Part shown: piece after piece, positions 1-9,447 of the stretch
Layout: every line of letters begins with the position of its first letter
How positions within the stretch are numbered: position 1 is the first letter of the stretch
From: Pseudomonas sp. RIT409
GTDB taxonomy: Bacteria; Pseudomonadota; Gammaproteobacteria; Pseudomonadales; Pseudomonadaceae
Assembly: GCF_003052515.2 (NCBI RefSeq)
Contig: NZ_QARE02000021.1
Location: forward strand, 38,470-102,469
DNA: 64,000 nt
Reading direction: 5' to 3'
Position numbers and translations under genes: made by a program
Notes under the pieces: model-generated
What the model was told of the DNA's origin: nothing
The model's input: the letters and a program-made list of their open reading frames with translations, nothing else
Databases searched by the model: none

Positions 1-1
1 G

Positions 2-3000
2 AGACTCGCGGGTAACCGATCATTGGCAAGGCGGATTCCAGGACAGCGTTTTGCCTTGGTGAGCAAGGCGCTGGCCTTATTGACAGGCGCCGATGTGCGG
101 CTGGCCCGGAGTCGGCTGTTGTTGCTCCGCGTCACGCTCCTTGAGCTGGCGATCATCGTGCTGGACAGCGCCACGCTGTGGCTGCTGGTCTTGGCGCTGG
201 GGGTATCCGCTCCCGCATTGGGGCTGTTCGCCGGGTTCATGGTCGCCAGTGTCGTACGCAGTGTAGGCATCATGCCGGGAGGGCTTGGCGCCTTCGAAGG
301 CGTTCTGGTCGTCACGTTGCATTGGGCAGGCGTGGATCTGGCCGTGGCCTTGTCCGCGACTCTGCTGTTCAGAGGATTGACGTTCTGGCTCCCTATGGTA
401 CCGGGCCTCTGGATGGCACGTCGCGAATGGCTGCACGATGCGTCGCCAACGCGCACTCAACCTCAAGCCGACTACTGGAGCGGTCCGATCGAGCAGTTGT
501 TCATCGACTGCAACAGCGCCCCCTCAGGTTTGAGCGACGAACAGGCCCGCGCGCGCCGACAGCCGTCAAACCACCCATTCAAGCAACGACCGCAAGGCTT
601 CATGTCGCTGGCGCTCAAGCAACTCATGACGCCGCTGGTCTTGATCCTGATGACCGGGGCGATTATTGCGCTGGTCATCGGCGACTGGCTGGACGCCGCC
701 ATTGTCTGGTGCATCGTGGCGCTGAGCGCGGTGCTCAGCGCCTGGTACGAAAACCGCGCCAGCACGGCCGTCGAGCAATTGCGCAATAAAGTGGCGGCCC
801 GTGCGACGGTAGTAAGAGACGGCAAATCGCGTGATGTGCCTGCCAGTGAAGTGGTGCCCGGCGATGTCATGCTGCTGAGTGCTGGCAGCCTGATCGCAGC
901 GGATGGCCGTATCATCGAGGCAACGGACTGTTTCGTCAGCGAAAGTCTGCTCACCGGTGAGACCTTTCCGGTTGAAAAAATGCCCGGGCAAAGCGCACCG
1001 GATTCCAGCCTGGTCGATCGTCGTAACTGTGTGTTCATGGGGACTTCAGTGCGTAGCGGAACGGCTCGGCTGTTGGTAACGCGCCATGCAGAGGACAGCG
1101 AGATGGGGGCTATTGCCCATGCGCTGTCATCAAGACCCCCAGAAACCGAATTCGAACGCGGTCTTCGCCATTTCGGCGGTCTGCTGCTGCGCATCATGCT
1201 GGTGATCACGATTGTCGTGATGGGCACCAACATCCTCCTGCAGCGCCCGCCACTGGATACTTTGCTGTTCGCCATCGCATTGTCGATCGGCATGTCGCCA
1301 GAGCTGCTCCCGGCAATTTTGAGCATCACGCTGGCCAAGGGTGCCCAGCGCATGGCCGCCAAAGGGGTGATCGTGCGTCACCTCAATTCAATCGAGAACC
1401 TGGGTTCGATGGATGTACTGTGCACTGACAAGACTGGCACTCTGACCCGTGCTTTGGTGGTGCTTGACCGGGCCGTCGACGTCTGGGGTGTCGCAGACGC
1501 TCACGTGTTATTGCTGGCCACCCTCAATGCAACGCTACAAACCGGCATGCGCAATGCCATAGATGACGCCATCGCTCTGGCGGGCAAAGACGTCGACGTA
1601 TGGCCTGGCATCGTCAAGCGCGACGAAATTCCCTATGACTTCGTGCGCAAGCGGTTGAGCATCATCGTGGGTAACGTGCCGCACACGGGATGCCTGATGA
1701 TCACCAAGGGCGCGGTCGAGACGGTGCTGCAAGTGTGCACGCACGCCCAGTTCCGGGGGCAGACCTGTGCGTTGGGGGCCGCCGAGCTCGCGGCCATCGG
1801 AGAACGGTTCGCGCAATGGAGCGAGCAGGGTTATCGCGTATTGGGTATCGCCAGCCGCGCGATGCCGGAGCAGCCGCACTACGGCAAGCAGGATGAGACA
1901 GGCCTGACTTTCCTCGGTTTTCTGCTGTTCTTCGATCCGCCGGAGCCCGAGATCAACGACACCCTGACCGCGCTGGAACGCCTGGGCGTGCAGGTGAAGA
2001 TCATTAGCGGCGACAGCCACCTGGTCACACGTCATGTGGCCCAAGCGGTGGGGCTGCCGGATTTGCAAATGCTCACCGGCGCACAATTGATGCAGATGAA
2101 GGACGAGGCACTGATGAGGCTTGCGCCGACAACGACCTTGTTCGCTGAAGTCGATCCCAATCAGAAGGAGCGGATCATCCGAGCGCTCCAGAAAACCGGG
2201 CACGTCGTAGGTTATCTGGGGGACGGGATCAACGACGCGCCGGCTCTACAGACGGCGGATATCGGCATTTCCGTGGACCACGCGGCGGACGTCGCGAAAC
2301 AGGCGGCGGACTTCGTCCTTTTGGAACATGACCTGAACATCGTTCGGGAGGGCATCGAAGAGGGACGTCACACGTTTGCCAATACGCTCAAATACCTCTC
2401 GATTGTTTCCAGTGCCAACTTCGGCAACATGGTGAGCATGGCGCTGGCTTCGCTCGTTCTGCCGTTCTTGCCGTTGCTGGCCAAGCAGATTCTGCTGAAC
2501 AACTTTCTGGCTGACATTCCCTCCATGAGCATTGCCAGCGACAACGTCGATCGCGAGTGGGAGCGAACTCCGCATCGCTGGAACATGATTGATATCCGAA
2601 ACTTCATGGTGGTCTTCGGGCTGGTCAGTTCGGTGTTCGATATGGCGACCTTCGGAGTGCTGTACTTGATGGTCGGAGTCGCGCCTGAACTGTTTCGCAG
2701 CGGCTGGTTCGTCGAGTCGCTGCTGACCCAATTGCTGACGATCTTCATCGTTCGAACTTACAAACCCTTTTACCGCAGCAGACCCGCACGGTTGCTGCTG
2801 GTCAGTGCAGTGACCATTGCCGCCGCAACGGTCGCCTTGCCTTATAGCGTCGTCGGCCAGTGGTTTGGTCTGATTCCGCTCCCTGCGCAGTTGCTGCTGG
2901 CGGTATGGGCCGTCAGCCTGTTTTATGCAGCAGCGGCTGAGCTCACCAAGCGGGTGTTCTACCACCGCTCAGTCGCTGCGCTTACGCTGACGTCTGGACA

Positions 3001-3022
3001 TACTTCCTCGAGCGGTGCTTGA
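2..3022 (+). CDS. Flippase-like (YbhN/LPG-synthase TM) domain fused to MgtA-like P-type ATPase, 5'-partial
   Basis: The reading frame is open from the window edge, so the true start lies upstream; numbering here is from the TTG at 23. Residues about 30-135 are hydrophobic helices ending in a PGGLGAFEG motif (85-93), characteristic of the YbhN / lysylphosphatidylglycerol-synthase membrane family. From about residue 150 the protein is a P-type ATPase of the Mg2+-importing (MgtA/type IIIB) kind. It has TGET (311-314), the phosphorylated Asp469 in DKTGTLT, GDGIND (733-738) and the MgtA-like 'LLNNFLADIPSMSIASDNVD' region before the last helices. No stop or frameshift separates the two parts. The ATPase probably imports a divalent cation across the inner membrane. 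The role of the N-terminal part is unknown. The fusion is read directly; substrate and function are inferred. Confidence 0.82.
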   Translation, partial: RLAGNRSLARRIPGQRFALVSKALALLTGADVRLARSRLLLLRVTLLELAIIVLDSATLWLLVLALGVSAPALGLFAGFMVASVVRSVGIMPGGLGAFEGVLVVTLHWAGVDLAVALSATLLFRGLTFWLPMVPGLWMARREWLHDASPTRTQPQADYWSGPIEQLFIDCNSAPSGLSDEQARARRQPSNHPFKQRPQGFMSLALKQLMTPLVLILMTGAIIALVIGDWLDAAIVWCIVALSAVLSAWYENRASTAVEQLRNKVAARATVVRDGKSRDVPASEVVPGDVMLLSAGSLIAADGRIIEATDCFVSESLLTGETFPVEKMPGQSAPDSSLVDRRNCVFMGTSVRSGTARLLVTRHAEDSEMGAIAHALSSRPPETEFERGLRHFGGLLLRIMLVITIVVMGTNILLQRPPLDTLLFAIALSIGMSPELLPAILSITLAKGAQRMAAKGVIVRHLNSIENLGSMDVLCTDKTGTLTRALVVLDRAVDVWGVADAHVLLLATLNATLQTGMRNAIDDAIALAGKDVDVWPGIVKRDEIPYDFVRKRLSIIVGNVPHTGCLMITKGAVETVLQVCTHAQFRGQTCALGAAELAAIGERFAQWSEQGYRVLGIASRAMPEQPHYGKQDETGLTFLGFLLFFDPPEPEINDTLTALERLGVQVKIISGDSHLVTRHVAQAVGLPDLQMLTGAQLMQMKDEALMRLAPTTTLFAEVDPNQKERIIRALQKTGHVVGYLGDGINDAPALQTADIGISVDHAADVAKQAADFVLLEHDLNIVREGIEEGRHTFANTLKYLSIVSSANFGNMVSMALASLVLPFLPLLAKQILLNNFLADIPSMSIASDNVDREWERTPHRWNMIDIRNFMVVFGLVSSVFDMATFGVLYLMVGVAPELFRSGWFVESLLTQLLTIFIVRTYKPFYRSRPARLLLVSAVTIAAATVALPYSVVGQWFGLIPLPAQLLLAVWAVSLFYAAAAELTKRVFYHRSVAALTLTSGHTSSSGA

Positions 3023-3037
3023 ACCAAGGACAGTTCC

Positions 3038-3559
3038 TCAATCGTCACGTCGCCACGTGATGCTCAGGAAGAACGTGTCATCGTTATAGTGATAATGCGC
3101 CTCTCCCTTGAATGCATCCCTCAGGGCGTGGGCAATACGGCCCGCCAAATGCAGGCCTGTGGTACTGACGACCAGCTCACCGTTTTTCTCTTCGACGCTC
3201 ATTAATCGTTCTAGGGCGTGCTCGGATTTTTCCAGCTTTTCAGCGTGGTAGACCAAATTGCTGATGGCGTCGCGGTGGACCGCCCAGAACTTACCCGAAA
3301 GGGTCACGACACCCGCGGGCATGTGCTCGGCGATGCGCCTGCAGGCGGGGCAGGTGACTTGGCGCGGTGCCTGCGTCAATGCTTCCGGCCGTCGCCATTT
3401 CCAATTGCCTGAGTAGTAGAACGCCTCGCATCCAGGGCATATCGCGCTGCCAGTGAAACGTTGTGAGGCGAAGGGGTCATGGAATCTGGTTTTGAACAGC
3501 TTGTTTTTCTGGCTGTGCTGATATTTGGTCACAACATCCTCCCAGCCTGCGACGCGCAT
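3038..3559 (-). CDS. BCAM0308-family protein (zinc-ribbon-like)
   Basis: A 173-residue protein converging on the upstream P-ATPase with a 15-bp gap. It has two CxxC pairs, CPGC at about 41-44 and CPAC at about 70-73, probably forming one zinc site, followed by a helical segment and a short beta-rich C-terminus. The arrangement matches what I recall of the BCAM0308 family, named after a gene in the low-oxygen-activated locus of Burkholderia cenocepacia. The molecular role of that family is not established. A two-mismatch FNR-like box at 3641-3654 lies upstream of its start. Family assignment is fairly confident; function is unknown. Confidence 0.7.
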   Translation of the reverse strand: MRVAGWEDVVTKYQHSQKNKLFKTRFHDPFASQRFTGSAICPGCEAFYYSGNWKWRRPEALTQAPRQVTCPACRRIAEHMPAGVVTLSGKFWAVHRDAISNLVYHAEKLEKSEHALERLMSVEEKNGELVVSTTGLHLAGRIAHALRDAFKGEAHYHYNDDTFFLSITWRRDD

Positions 3560-3647
3560 CTGCCCAGGCTAACAGTTCATTGACCTGAAACGACCGGATT
3601 CAGGGAGCGCTCCATTGAAGCACCACAGCCTGCCGGCAGTTTGATTA

Positions 3648-5090
3648 ATGTCAGCTGATGGTGTGAACCATGGGCGGACGCTGGCACCCGCCCGCGAGAA
3701 GGTGTTGTCGGGTGCGACTCAGTTGGCCAATGCGGTCAGGGTGACACTGGGGCCAGAATCCAAATCGATTCTCATGCAAAACAAATGGGGCGGTCCGACT
3801 GTATGCAATGACGGCGTCATCATCGCTAACAGGATTGATCTGCCTGATCCTGAAGAGAATCTGGGCGCCCAGATTCTGCGCGAGGCCGCTTGGCGCCGGG
3901 TGATGCCGTCGGCAACGGCACGAGTACGGCAACAGTGCTGGCTCCTGCGATGCTTGCCGATGCGCTGGAAAAGTCGGCGTCGACGGTGTCGTGAGCATTG
4001 AGGAGTCGAAAACCATCGAGACTGTGGTTGAGATCATGGAGGGGATGCGTCTGGATCGCGGCTCTGTCTCCCCCTATTTCGTCACCGATCTGGAAAAAAT
4101 GCAGGTTGAGCTCGACGAGCCTGATCTGCTGCTTTGCGACCCTAAGGTCGGCATTCTGAAAGACTTGCTAGGTTACTGGACATGACCGCCAAGAGCGGCA
4201 GACCGCTGGTGCTCATCGCCGAAGACATAGAAGGCGAAGCATTGAGCACGTTGGTCATCAATCACATTCGCGGGGTTTTGAAAGCGGTGGCGATCAAAGC
4301 CCCCGGTTTTGGCGACAGGCGCAGGGAGACGTTGCAGGACATCGCCGTACTGACAGGCGCGACCGTCGCGGCGGATGAGCTGGGTATCAGCCTTGAACAG
4401 TTTTCCCTGGACCAGTTGGGTCGGGCTCATCGAGTGATGGTGCAAAAGGACAGTGCATCGCTGATCGGTGGTGCGGGAAGCGATGAGGCGATCAACACCC
4501 GCAAGCAACAGATTCGCGCTCAGATCGACAAGACCAGCAGCGAATATGATCGTGAAAAACTACAGGAAAGGCTGGCCAGGCTGGCCGGAGGTGTCGCGGT
4601 AATACGCGTCGGTGCGCCCACTGAAGCAGAGATGAAAATCCGCAAGGACGCGTTGGATGATGCGATTTCAGCCACGCGGGCAGCGATTGCCGAAGGCATT
4701 GTCGCCGGAGGCGGATTGGCGTTGCTTAAAGCCACGTCGGCAGTCCGGGCGGAACTTGCCGGGCACGAAGGTGATGTGCGCACCGGTCTGCAGATTGTAT
4801 TGCGAGCACTGGAAACGCCTGCGCGGGTGATTGCAGAAAACTCAGCGGTAGATGGCGGTGTCGTGGTCGCCCGGATGCAGGACGAGCCCGGTAACCAAGG
4901 TTTCGATGCAGCGACAAACCAGTACGTCGACATGTTCAAGGCCGGGATCGTGGATCCGGTCAAAGTGGTGCGCATTGCACTTGAAAACGCGGTCTCGGTC
5001 GCCAGCGTCGTGCTGCTGACCGAAGGCATCATGACCGAGATTCCCGAACCGGCATCAGAGCCCGCTGAGAACGCGCCCTTCGCGTCATGA
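3648..5090 (+). pseudogene. Degenerate GroEL (Cpn60) paralogue
   Basis: Three consecutive segments in different frames together cover a chaperonin. The first (3648 to about 3890) is the N-terminus with the VTLGP nucleotide-binding loop. A shifted frame then continues as GDAVGNGTSTATVLA to about 3980. GroEL sequence resumes at about 3978 as VDGVVSIEESKTIE. Compared with GroEL, about 80-90 residues are missing at that junction, because ADALEK joins directly to a sequence equivalent to EKVGKDGVVSIEE. Another shift at about 4170-4185 disrupts KDLLPVLE. The rest (4182-5090) reads cleanly through SGRPLVLIAEDIEGEAL to a normal C-terminal region. At least three frame disruptions plus a deletion in the equatorial/intermediate domains make a working chaperonin very unlikely. 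No groES is visible beside it. Confidence 0.85.
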
Positions 5091-5129
5091 CGTATTAACG
5101 GCGATTGATGCCATGGGGCTTGGGCGAGC

Positions 5130-5143
5130 TTGATAAGTATCAA
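5130..5143. promoter_or_regulatory. FNR/Anr box, perfect palindrome
   Basis: TTGATAAGTATCAA is an exact match to the FNR/Anr consensus TTGAT-N4-ATCAA. Its centre is at 5136.5. A class II promoter would start near 5178, and -10-like sequences lie at 5166-5176. It precedes the phosphoribosyltransferase gene by about 120 bp. Confidence 0.75.
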
Positions 5144-5266
5144 ATTCAGGTCGCAGCGCATATGGCATGTTGTAATTGTCCTGTGCAGCCCGGGGTTTGG
5201 TCTCGGTCAGGATGAGCCGCCATCACTGATCCCGTACCGTCATTGCCAGATTGCGCGAGGTGTCCA

Positions 5267-5950
5267 ATGACCATGTCTGCTTCAAATGAAACGCTCTATG
5301 CTGACCGCATTGTTGCAGGTCAAAGCTTGGTCACACTGCTATTGCATTACGCTCATCAACCATCGGTTGTCGTATTGGCACTCCCGCGTGGGGGTGTCCC
5401 CGTGGCGTATGAAGTGGCCACTGCGCTGAACGTTCGACTCGACGTGATGCTGGTTCGCAAACTGGGTGTGCCGTCACATGAGGAGTACGCAATGGGCGCG
5501 ATTGCCAGTGGCGGAGTGAAAATCCTTAATGAAGGTGCGCTGCATGCCTATGAGGTTGGTGCCAGTCAGCTTCAAGAGGTGTTGGACCGTGAGGCTGGGG
5601 AGTTGCAGCGCCGTGAGCAGGTCTATCGAGTGGGACGGGCGCCGTTGCAGCTCAAGGACCAGACCGTGATCCTGATCGATGACGGAATGGCCACCGGTGC
5701 CACCATGATGGCCGCCGTTCATGCGGTACGGACTTATTCACCTGCGCGCATCGTCGTAGCAGTGCCTGTGGCTGCACTCGAACCTCTTGAGGTGCTCCGC
5801 GGGGAGGTCAACGAAGTCATCTGTCCGATGGTGCCGCAATGGCTGATATCCGTGGGTTACTGGTACCAGAATTTCCCTCAAGTCTCCGATCAGGATGTCA
5901 TTGCGCTGCTCAAGCGCGCATGGATGAGAGAGGCCCAGGCAACTCTTTGA
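5267..5950 (+). CDS. Phosphoribosyltransferase-family protein
   Basis: A 227-residue protein of the type I phosphoribosyltransferase fold. The PRPP-binding signature VILIDDGMATGATM is clear in the C-terminal half, and the N-terminal half has the LALPRGGVPVAYEVA motif common to these stress-island PRTases. The ATG at 5267 is chosen because a GAGG lies 8 bases upstream; another ATG at 5273 is possible. Substrate base and reaction cannot be told from sequence, and many proteins of this subgroup have no assigned function. The perfect FNR/Anr box at 5130-5143 suggests induction at low oxygen. Confidence 0.8.
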   Translation: MTMSASNETLYADRIVAGQSLVTLLLHYAHQPSVVVLALPRGGVPVAYEVATALNVRLDVMLVRKLGVPSHEEYAMGAIASGGVKILNEGALHAYEVGASQLQEVLDREAGELQRREQVYRVGRAPLQLKDQTVILIDDGMATGATMMAAVHAVRTYSPARIVVAVPVAALEPLEVLRGEVNEVICPMVPQWLISVGYWYQNFPQVSDQDVIALLKRAWMREAQATL

Positions 5951-6025
5951 AGGTGTCCATCCGACCGGCTCTCGACTTCGATATCATCGTGCACAGCCTC
6001 TTGGCAAAGAGGCTTGCCCGCATGT

Positions 6026-7393
6026 TCATACGCCAAACGGGTAAAGCTCATTTTCTGGCTCCATATGCTGGGATTCAGGAAGGGGCAGGGCGGTTACCGA
6101 CCGCGTCTGTTCAAACCAGATCATTGCGTCGAACTGATCCGCCAACACCGACTCAAAGTAGTGGCTCATGCGTTCGGTGTCGGGGCGGTAGATGACCCCG
6201 ATGGCGCGGGCGAGCAGCGGGATGCAAAGGCTCTCACGCAGCGCGTTTCGGCCCGGGTTGCGCCAGTCGGTAAGAGATGCGGCGACGCCGGCTTTGAGAA
6301 ATTGGTGTTCCCAGCTGTCTGGTCGGGACGCAAGAACGTCTTTGATCTGCATTTCGCCATCCCAGTCATCGGCGGCGGCGACTTGACCGCGGTCTGTCGC
6401 CATGCCAATGAGCACGACATCCCTGCCAAAGGCTTGGCGGGCCAGTTGACCTATATTGAACTGCCCCTTCCATCCCATCTCGGTTGCACCCGCGTTGCCG
6501 ATATGGGAATTGTGAGCCCAGACCACAGCCCTGGCGTCGGATCCGCGGTGTTCCAATAGTGCACGCAGTGTGTCGAACATGTGCCTGTCACGCAGATTCC
6601 ACGAGGTCGTGGACCCTCGGTAGATCGCTCGGTAGTACTGCTCAGCGGCCATCACCACCCGCGCATTTTGCGTCGCATTGAAGAGCACTTCGTCGTTCTG
6701 AACGAGTCCCGTCAGTTGCTCTGCCAGCATGACATTGAGCTGCTCGACGACGCCTTCTTCACAGGGCATTACCCCGTCACGCTCGACGAAATGGCCATAC
6801 AGCGAAGGGTCATCCTGCCACGGTGTCAGACAGCCATAGCGGCGTCTCGCTTCGCCGGCCTGCTTCGCGTCGACACGATCAAGATAGCTCAGCACCTCAT
6901 GTATGGAATTGCGTAAGCTGTAGACATCCAACCCGCGGAATTCGACGCGAAGGCTGGGCTGCAGTGAGTGATTGTAGTCATGCAGCCAGTGGGTAAATGC
7001 CTTCACTTCACTGTTACGCCACATCCAGGTCGGGAACCGGCTGAAGATGTGGCGCTTCCAAGCCGAGTGCGCTAGATCTCGGACGTATTGATCGACGTGG
7101 CCGGCGTCCGGCCAGTCCGCCTCTGCAGCGACGATATTGAACCCGTGCCGTTCAATCAGCCGTCGCGTGATCGCAGCGCGGGCGAGATAGAAATCGCGAG
7201 TGCCGTGGGTCGCCTCGCCAATCATTACAACCCGCGAGTCGGCATAGCGGTCGAACAACTGGCCGAATTCAGGTGTGTCTATCTCCGGCAGCGGTTCAGC
7301 GTATTGGCGTAGCAAAGGTGGCAGATGAGCTACGTCGATGGACGGTTGCTTGCCATGGAGTGTTTCCAGCCATTGATGGGAGGTCATGTTCAT
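6026..7393 (-). CDS. Erythromycin esterase family protein
   Basis: A 455-residue protein of the erythromycin-esterase/EreA-like superfamily. The hallmark GEATHGTRDF motif, carrying the Glu and His thought to be catalytic, sits near residue 60. Further conserved segments include EADWPDAGHVDQYVR (about 90) and VVWAHNSHIGNA in the C-terminal half. Chromosomal members of this family, often next to USPs and PRTases, have no proven macrolide-esterase activity, so an antibiotic-resistance role should not be assumed. A second ATG lies two codons downstream of the chosen start. It converges on the phosphoribosyltransferase gene. Confidence 0.82.
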   Translation of the reverse strand: MNMTSHQWLETLHGKQPSIDVAHLPPLLRQYAEPLPEIDTPEFGQLFDRYADSRVVMIGEATHGTRDFYLARAAITRRLIERHGFNIVAAEADWPDAGHVDQYVRDLAHSAWKRHIFSRFPTWMWRNSEVKAFTHWLHDYNHSLQPSLRVEFRGLDVYSLRNSIHEVLSYLDRVDAKQAGEARRRYGCLTPWQDDPSLYGHFVERDGVMPCEEGVVEQLNVMLAEQLTGLVQNDEVLFNATQNARVVMAAEQYYRAIYRGSTTSWNLRDRHMFDTLRALLEHRGSDARAVVWAHNSHIGNAGATEMGWKGQFNIGQLARQAFGRDVVLIGMATDRGQVAAADDWDGEMQIKDVLASRPDSWEHQFLKAGVAASLTDWRNPGRNALRESLCIPLLARAIGVIYRPDTERMSHYFESVLADQFDAMIWFEQTRSVTALPLPESQHMEPENELYPFGV

Positions 7394-7546
7394 GAACGTT
7401 ATCCCCTTGAGGTGGGTCGTTCTCAGCAGCGTTACGCGCTATGCCGGGTGCTCCGGCACGGGGCCGATCGGTTCGCGGCACATTGATTGACCCCATGCCT
7501 CATGGGGACTGCTGACTTATTCCACTGCGACTTCGTGGGTGATTGG

Positions 7547-7560
7547 TTGAGGTTTGTCAA
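7547..7560. promoter_or_regulatory. Weak FNR/Anr-like box upstream of polX
   Basis: TTGAGGTTTGTCAA differs from TTGAT-N4-ATCAA at two positions. It lies 57 bp upstream of the polX start, so a class II promoter would leave only a short leader. Support is weak. Confidence 0.35.
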
Positions 7561-7617
7561 TAAACCAGACCATTCAGGGGTAGAGGATTCTTCAGGCTTA
7601 TCGAGAAGAGCTCATCC

Positions 7618-9369
7618 ATGGCGCAGCTACACGGTGTTTTATACCCAAAGTATTCTGGCAACGATGTCATTGCGGTTCACTTCGACGAGATGGCTGACCT
7701 GCTGGCGCTTCAGGGTGCCAATCCCTTCAGAATTCGCGCGTATCGTAATGCAGCAAGTACCGTGCGAAGGACGAACATCGATTTGGCGCAGGTTATCGCC
7801 TGCGGAAAACCGCTGCCCAAATTGCAGGGTGTTGGTGATGATCTGGCCAGCAAGATCAGGGAAATCGTCACCACCGGAGACTGCGCTCTCCGTCAACGCT
7901 TGCGTGCCACGGTGCCGTCGGGGATGGTCGAATTGTTATCCATCGCAGGTCTTGGCCCTAAGCGAGTCGGCCGCCTTTATCAGGAACTGGGCGTCGAGAA
8001 CATTCAGCAGTTGTGCCAAGCCGCTCAACAGGGCCGCATTCGCCAGTTGACCGGTTTTGGCCGGAAGATAGAGGCACAATTGTTGAATTCAGCGCTGAGG
8101 GGACTCAATAAGCATCGGCGCTTTCCGCTGGCTGACGTCGCTCCGCTGGCTCAGGGGTTGATTCGAGAAATTGCCCGCATTCCGGGCGTCGAGCAAGCCA
8201 CTGTCGCAGGAAGTCTGCGACGCATGCGCGACACGGTTGGCGACATCGATATCCTGGTGGCTGCTGGGCCGGAGGTAGGTGTCATCGCACGGTTCATTCA
8301 GCTTGAGACGGTATCCACTGTACTGACGAAGGGGCATACCCGGGCAAGTGTTTTGCTCAGATCGGGCTTGCAGGTTGATCTGCGCGTCATCAACCCGGAC
8401 GTTTACGGGGCCGCGCTCGTGTATTTCACCGGCAGCAAGTTGCACAATATTGCGCTCAGGAAAATGGCGCACAAAGCCGGTCTTAAACTCAGTGAGTACG
8501 GCCTGTTCGGGGCCCACGAAACCTTCACGTGCCGTGGCGAAGCCGACGTTTATCGAGCGCTGAAGTTGCCCTGGATTGCGCCCGAATTACGAGAGGACCG
8601 GGGTGAAATACAGGCCGCGCTGGCTGGCCAATTACCCAGGCTGGTCGAACGGGGTGACCTCAAAGGTGACCTGCACGTCCATACGCTGGACTCGGATGGT
8701 CTTAACAGTATCGAAGAAATGGCGTTGGCCGCGCGAAAATCGGGGTTGGAGTATCTTGCGATCACGGACCATTTCCATTCGCTTCAGATGGCCCACGGTC
8801 TGAGCCGTGAGCGTCTGCTCCAACAGATCGATCAGATAGATGCCCTTAACGCGCGTATGGGCGGAGTCACACTGCTCAAAGGCATTGAGGTCGATATTCT
8901 CGAGGACGGTAGTCTGGGCCTGCCTGATGATGTCCTGAGTCGCCTGGATGTGGTGATAGGAGCCGTTCACACCCATTTCAACCTGTCACGGAGCAAACAG
9001 ACGGCGCGCTATTTGAAGGCTATTGAACATCCTTATTTCTCTATCCTTGCACACCCGCTTTGCCGGCTCATCAACAAGCGCGAGCCGGTAGACCTGGATC
9101 TGGACGCAGTTATCAGGGCCGCTGCTGCTCGTGGCTGTAGTCTTGAACTCAATGCACAACCTGAGCGGATGGATCTTTTTGATATCCATTGCCAGCACGC
9201 AAAAAGTGAAGGTGTACTCATCAGCGTCAGCTCCGATGCACGTGGTGTGGCTGATTTCTCCAATTTGTACTTTGGAGTGGCCCAAGCCCGAAGGGGCTGG
9301 CTGCGAGGCCAGGACGTACTCAACACACGTCCCGTCTGCGCCATCAAGTCTCTTCAGTGCGGAGTATGA
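7618..9369 (+). CDS. polX: Family X DNA polymerase with PHP nuclease domain (PolX)
   Basis: A 583-residue bacterial PolX. Residues 1-80 are the helix-hairpin-helix / 8-kDa-like region (ALQGANPFRIRAYRNA). The polymerase palm follows with GSLRRMRDTVGDIDIL, holding the metal-binding DxD. The PHP phosphoesterase domain starts at about residue 345 with GDLHVHTLDSDG, then AITDHFHS, KGIEVDI, GAVHTHF and ILAHP. PolX proteins fill short gaps and trim 3' ends in base-excision-type repair. The last PHP metal motif, normally DAH, reads DAR here (Arg codon at 9241-9243), so one expected metal ligand is missing. The nuclease part may be weakened; the polymerase site looks intact. Confidence 0.9.
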   Translation: MAQLHGVLYPKYSGNDVIAVHFDEMADLLALQGANPFRIRAYRNAASTVRRTNIDLAQVIACGKPLPKLQGVGDDLASKIREIVTTGDCALRQRLRATVPSGMVELLSIAGLGPKRVGRLYQELGVENIQQLCQAAQQGRIRQLTGFGRKIEAQLLNSALRGLNKHRRFPLADVAPLAQGLIREIARIPGVEQATVAGSLRRMRDTVGDIDILVAAGPEVGVIARFIQLETVSTVLTKGHTRASVLLRSGLQVDLRVINPDVYGAALVYFTGSKLHNIALRKMAHKAGLKLSEYGLFGAHETFTCRGEADVYRALKLPWIAPELREDRGEIQAALAGQLPRLVERGDLKGDLHVHTLDSDGLNSIEEMALAARKSGLEYLAITDHFHSLQMAHGLSRERLLQQIDQIDALNARMGGVTLLKGIEVDILEDGSLGLPDDVLSRLDVVIGAVHTHFNLSRSKQTARYLKAIEHPYFSILAHPLCRLINKREPVDLDLDAVIRAAAARGCSLELNAQPERMDLFDIHCQHAKSEGVLISVSSDARGVADFSNLYFGVAQARRGWLRGQDVLNTRPVCAIKSLQCGV

Positions 9370-9379
9370 CCAATATCAA
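9366..9379. promoter_or_regulatory. Weak FNR/Anr-like box upstream of the first alcohol dehydrogenase
   Basis: ATGACCAATATCAA has a perfect ATCAA half-site and two mismatches in the other half. It lies about 70 bp upstream of the alcohol dehydrogenase start at 9448 and abuts the end of polX. It is only suggestive. Confidence 0.3.
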
Positions 9380-9447
9380 GTTTTGAGCTGCACATCAGCG
9401 CAAACTGATCATTCCCAAGCAGAGAATGCGAAGGCAAGGAGGTCAGT

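Noticed and set aside
3991..5090. Separate small genes at 3991-4185 and 4182-5090
   Set aside because: Both are consecutive pieces of the same GroEL sequence in different frames, so they are parts of one pseudogene.
6014..7393. Antibiotic (macrolide) resistance by the erythromycin-esterase family protein
   Set aside because: The family is broad and mostly uncharacterised. The location in a stress island gives no support for drug resistance.
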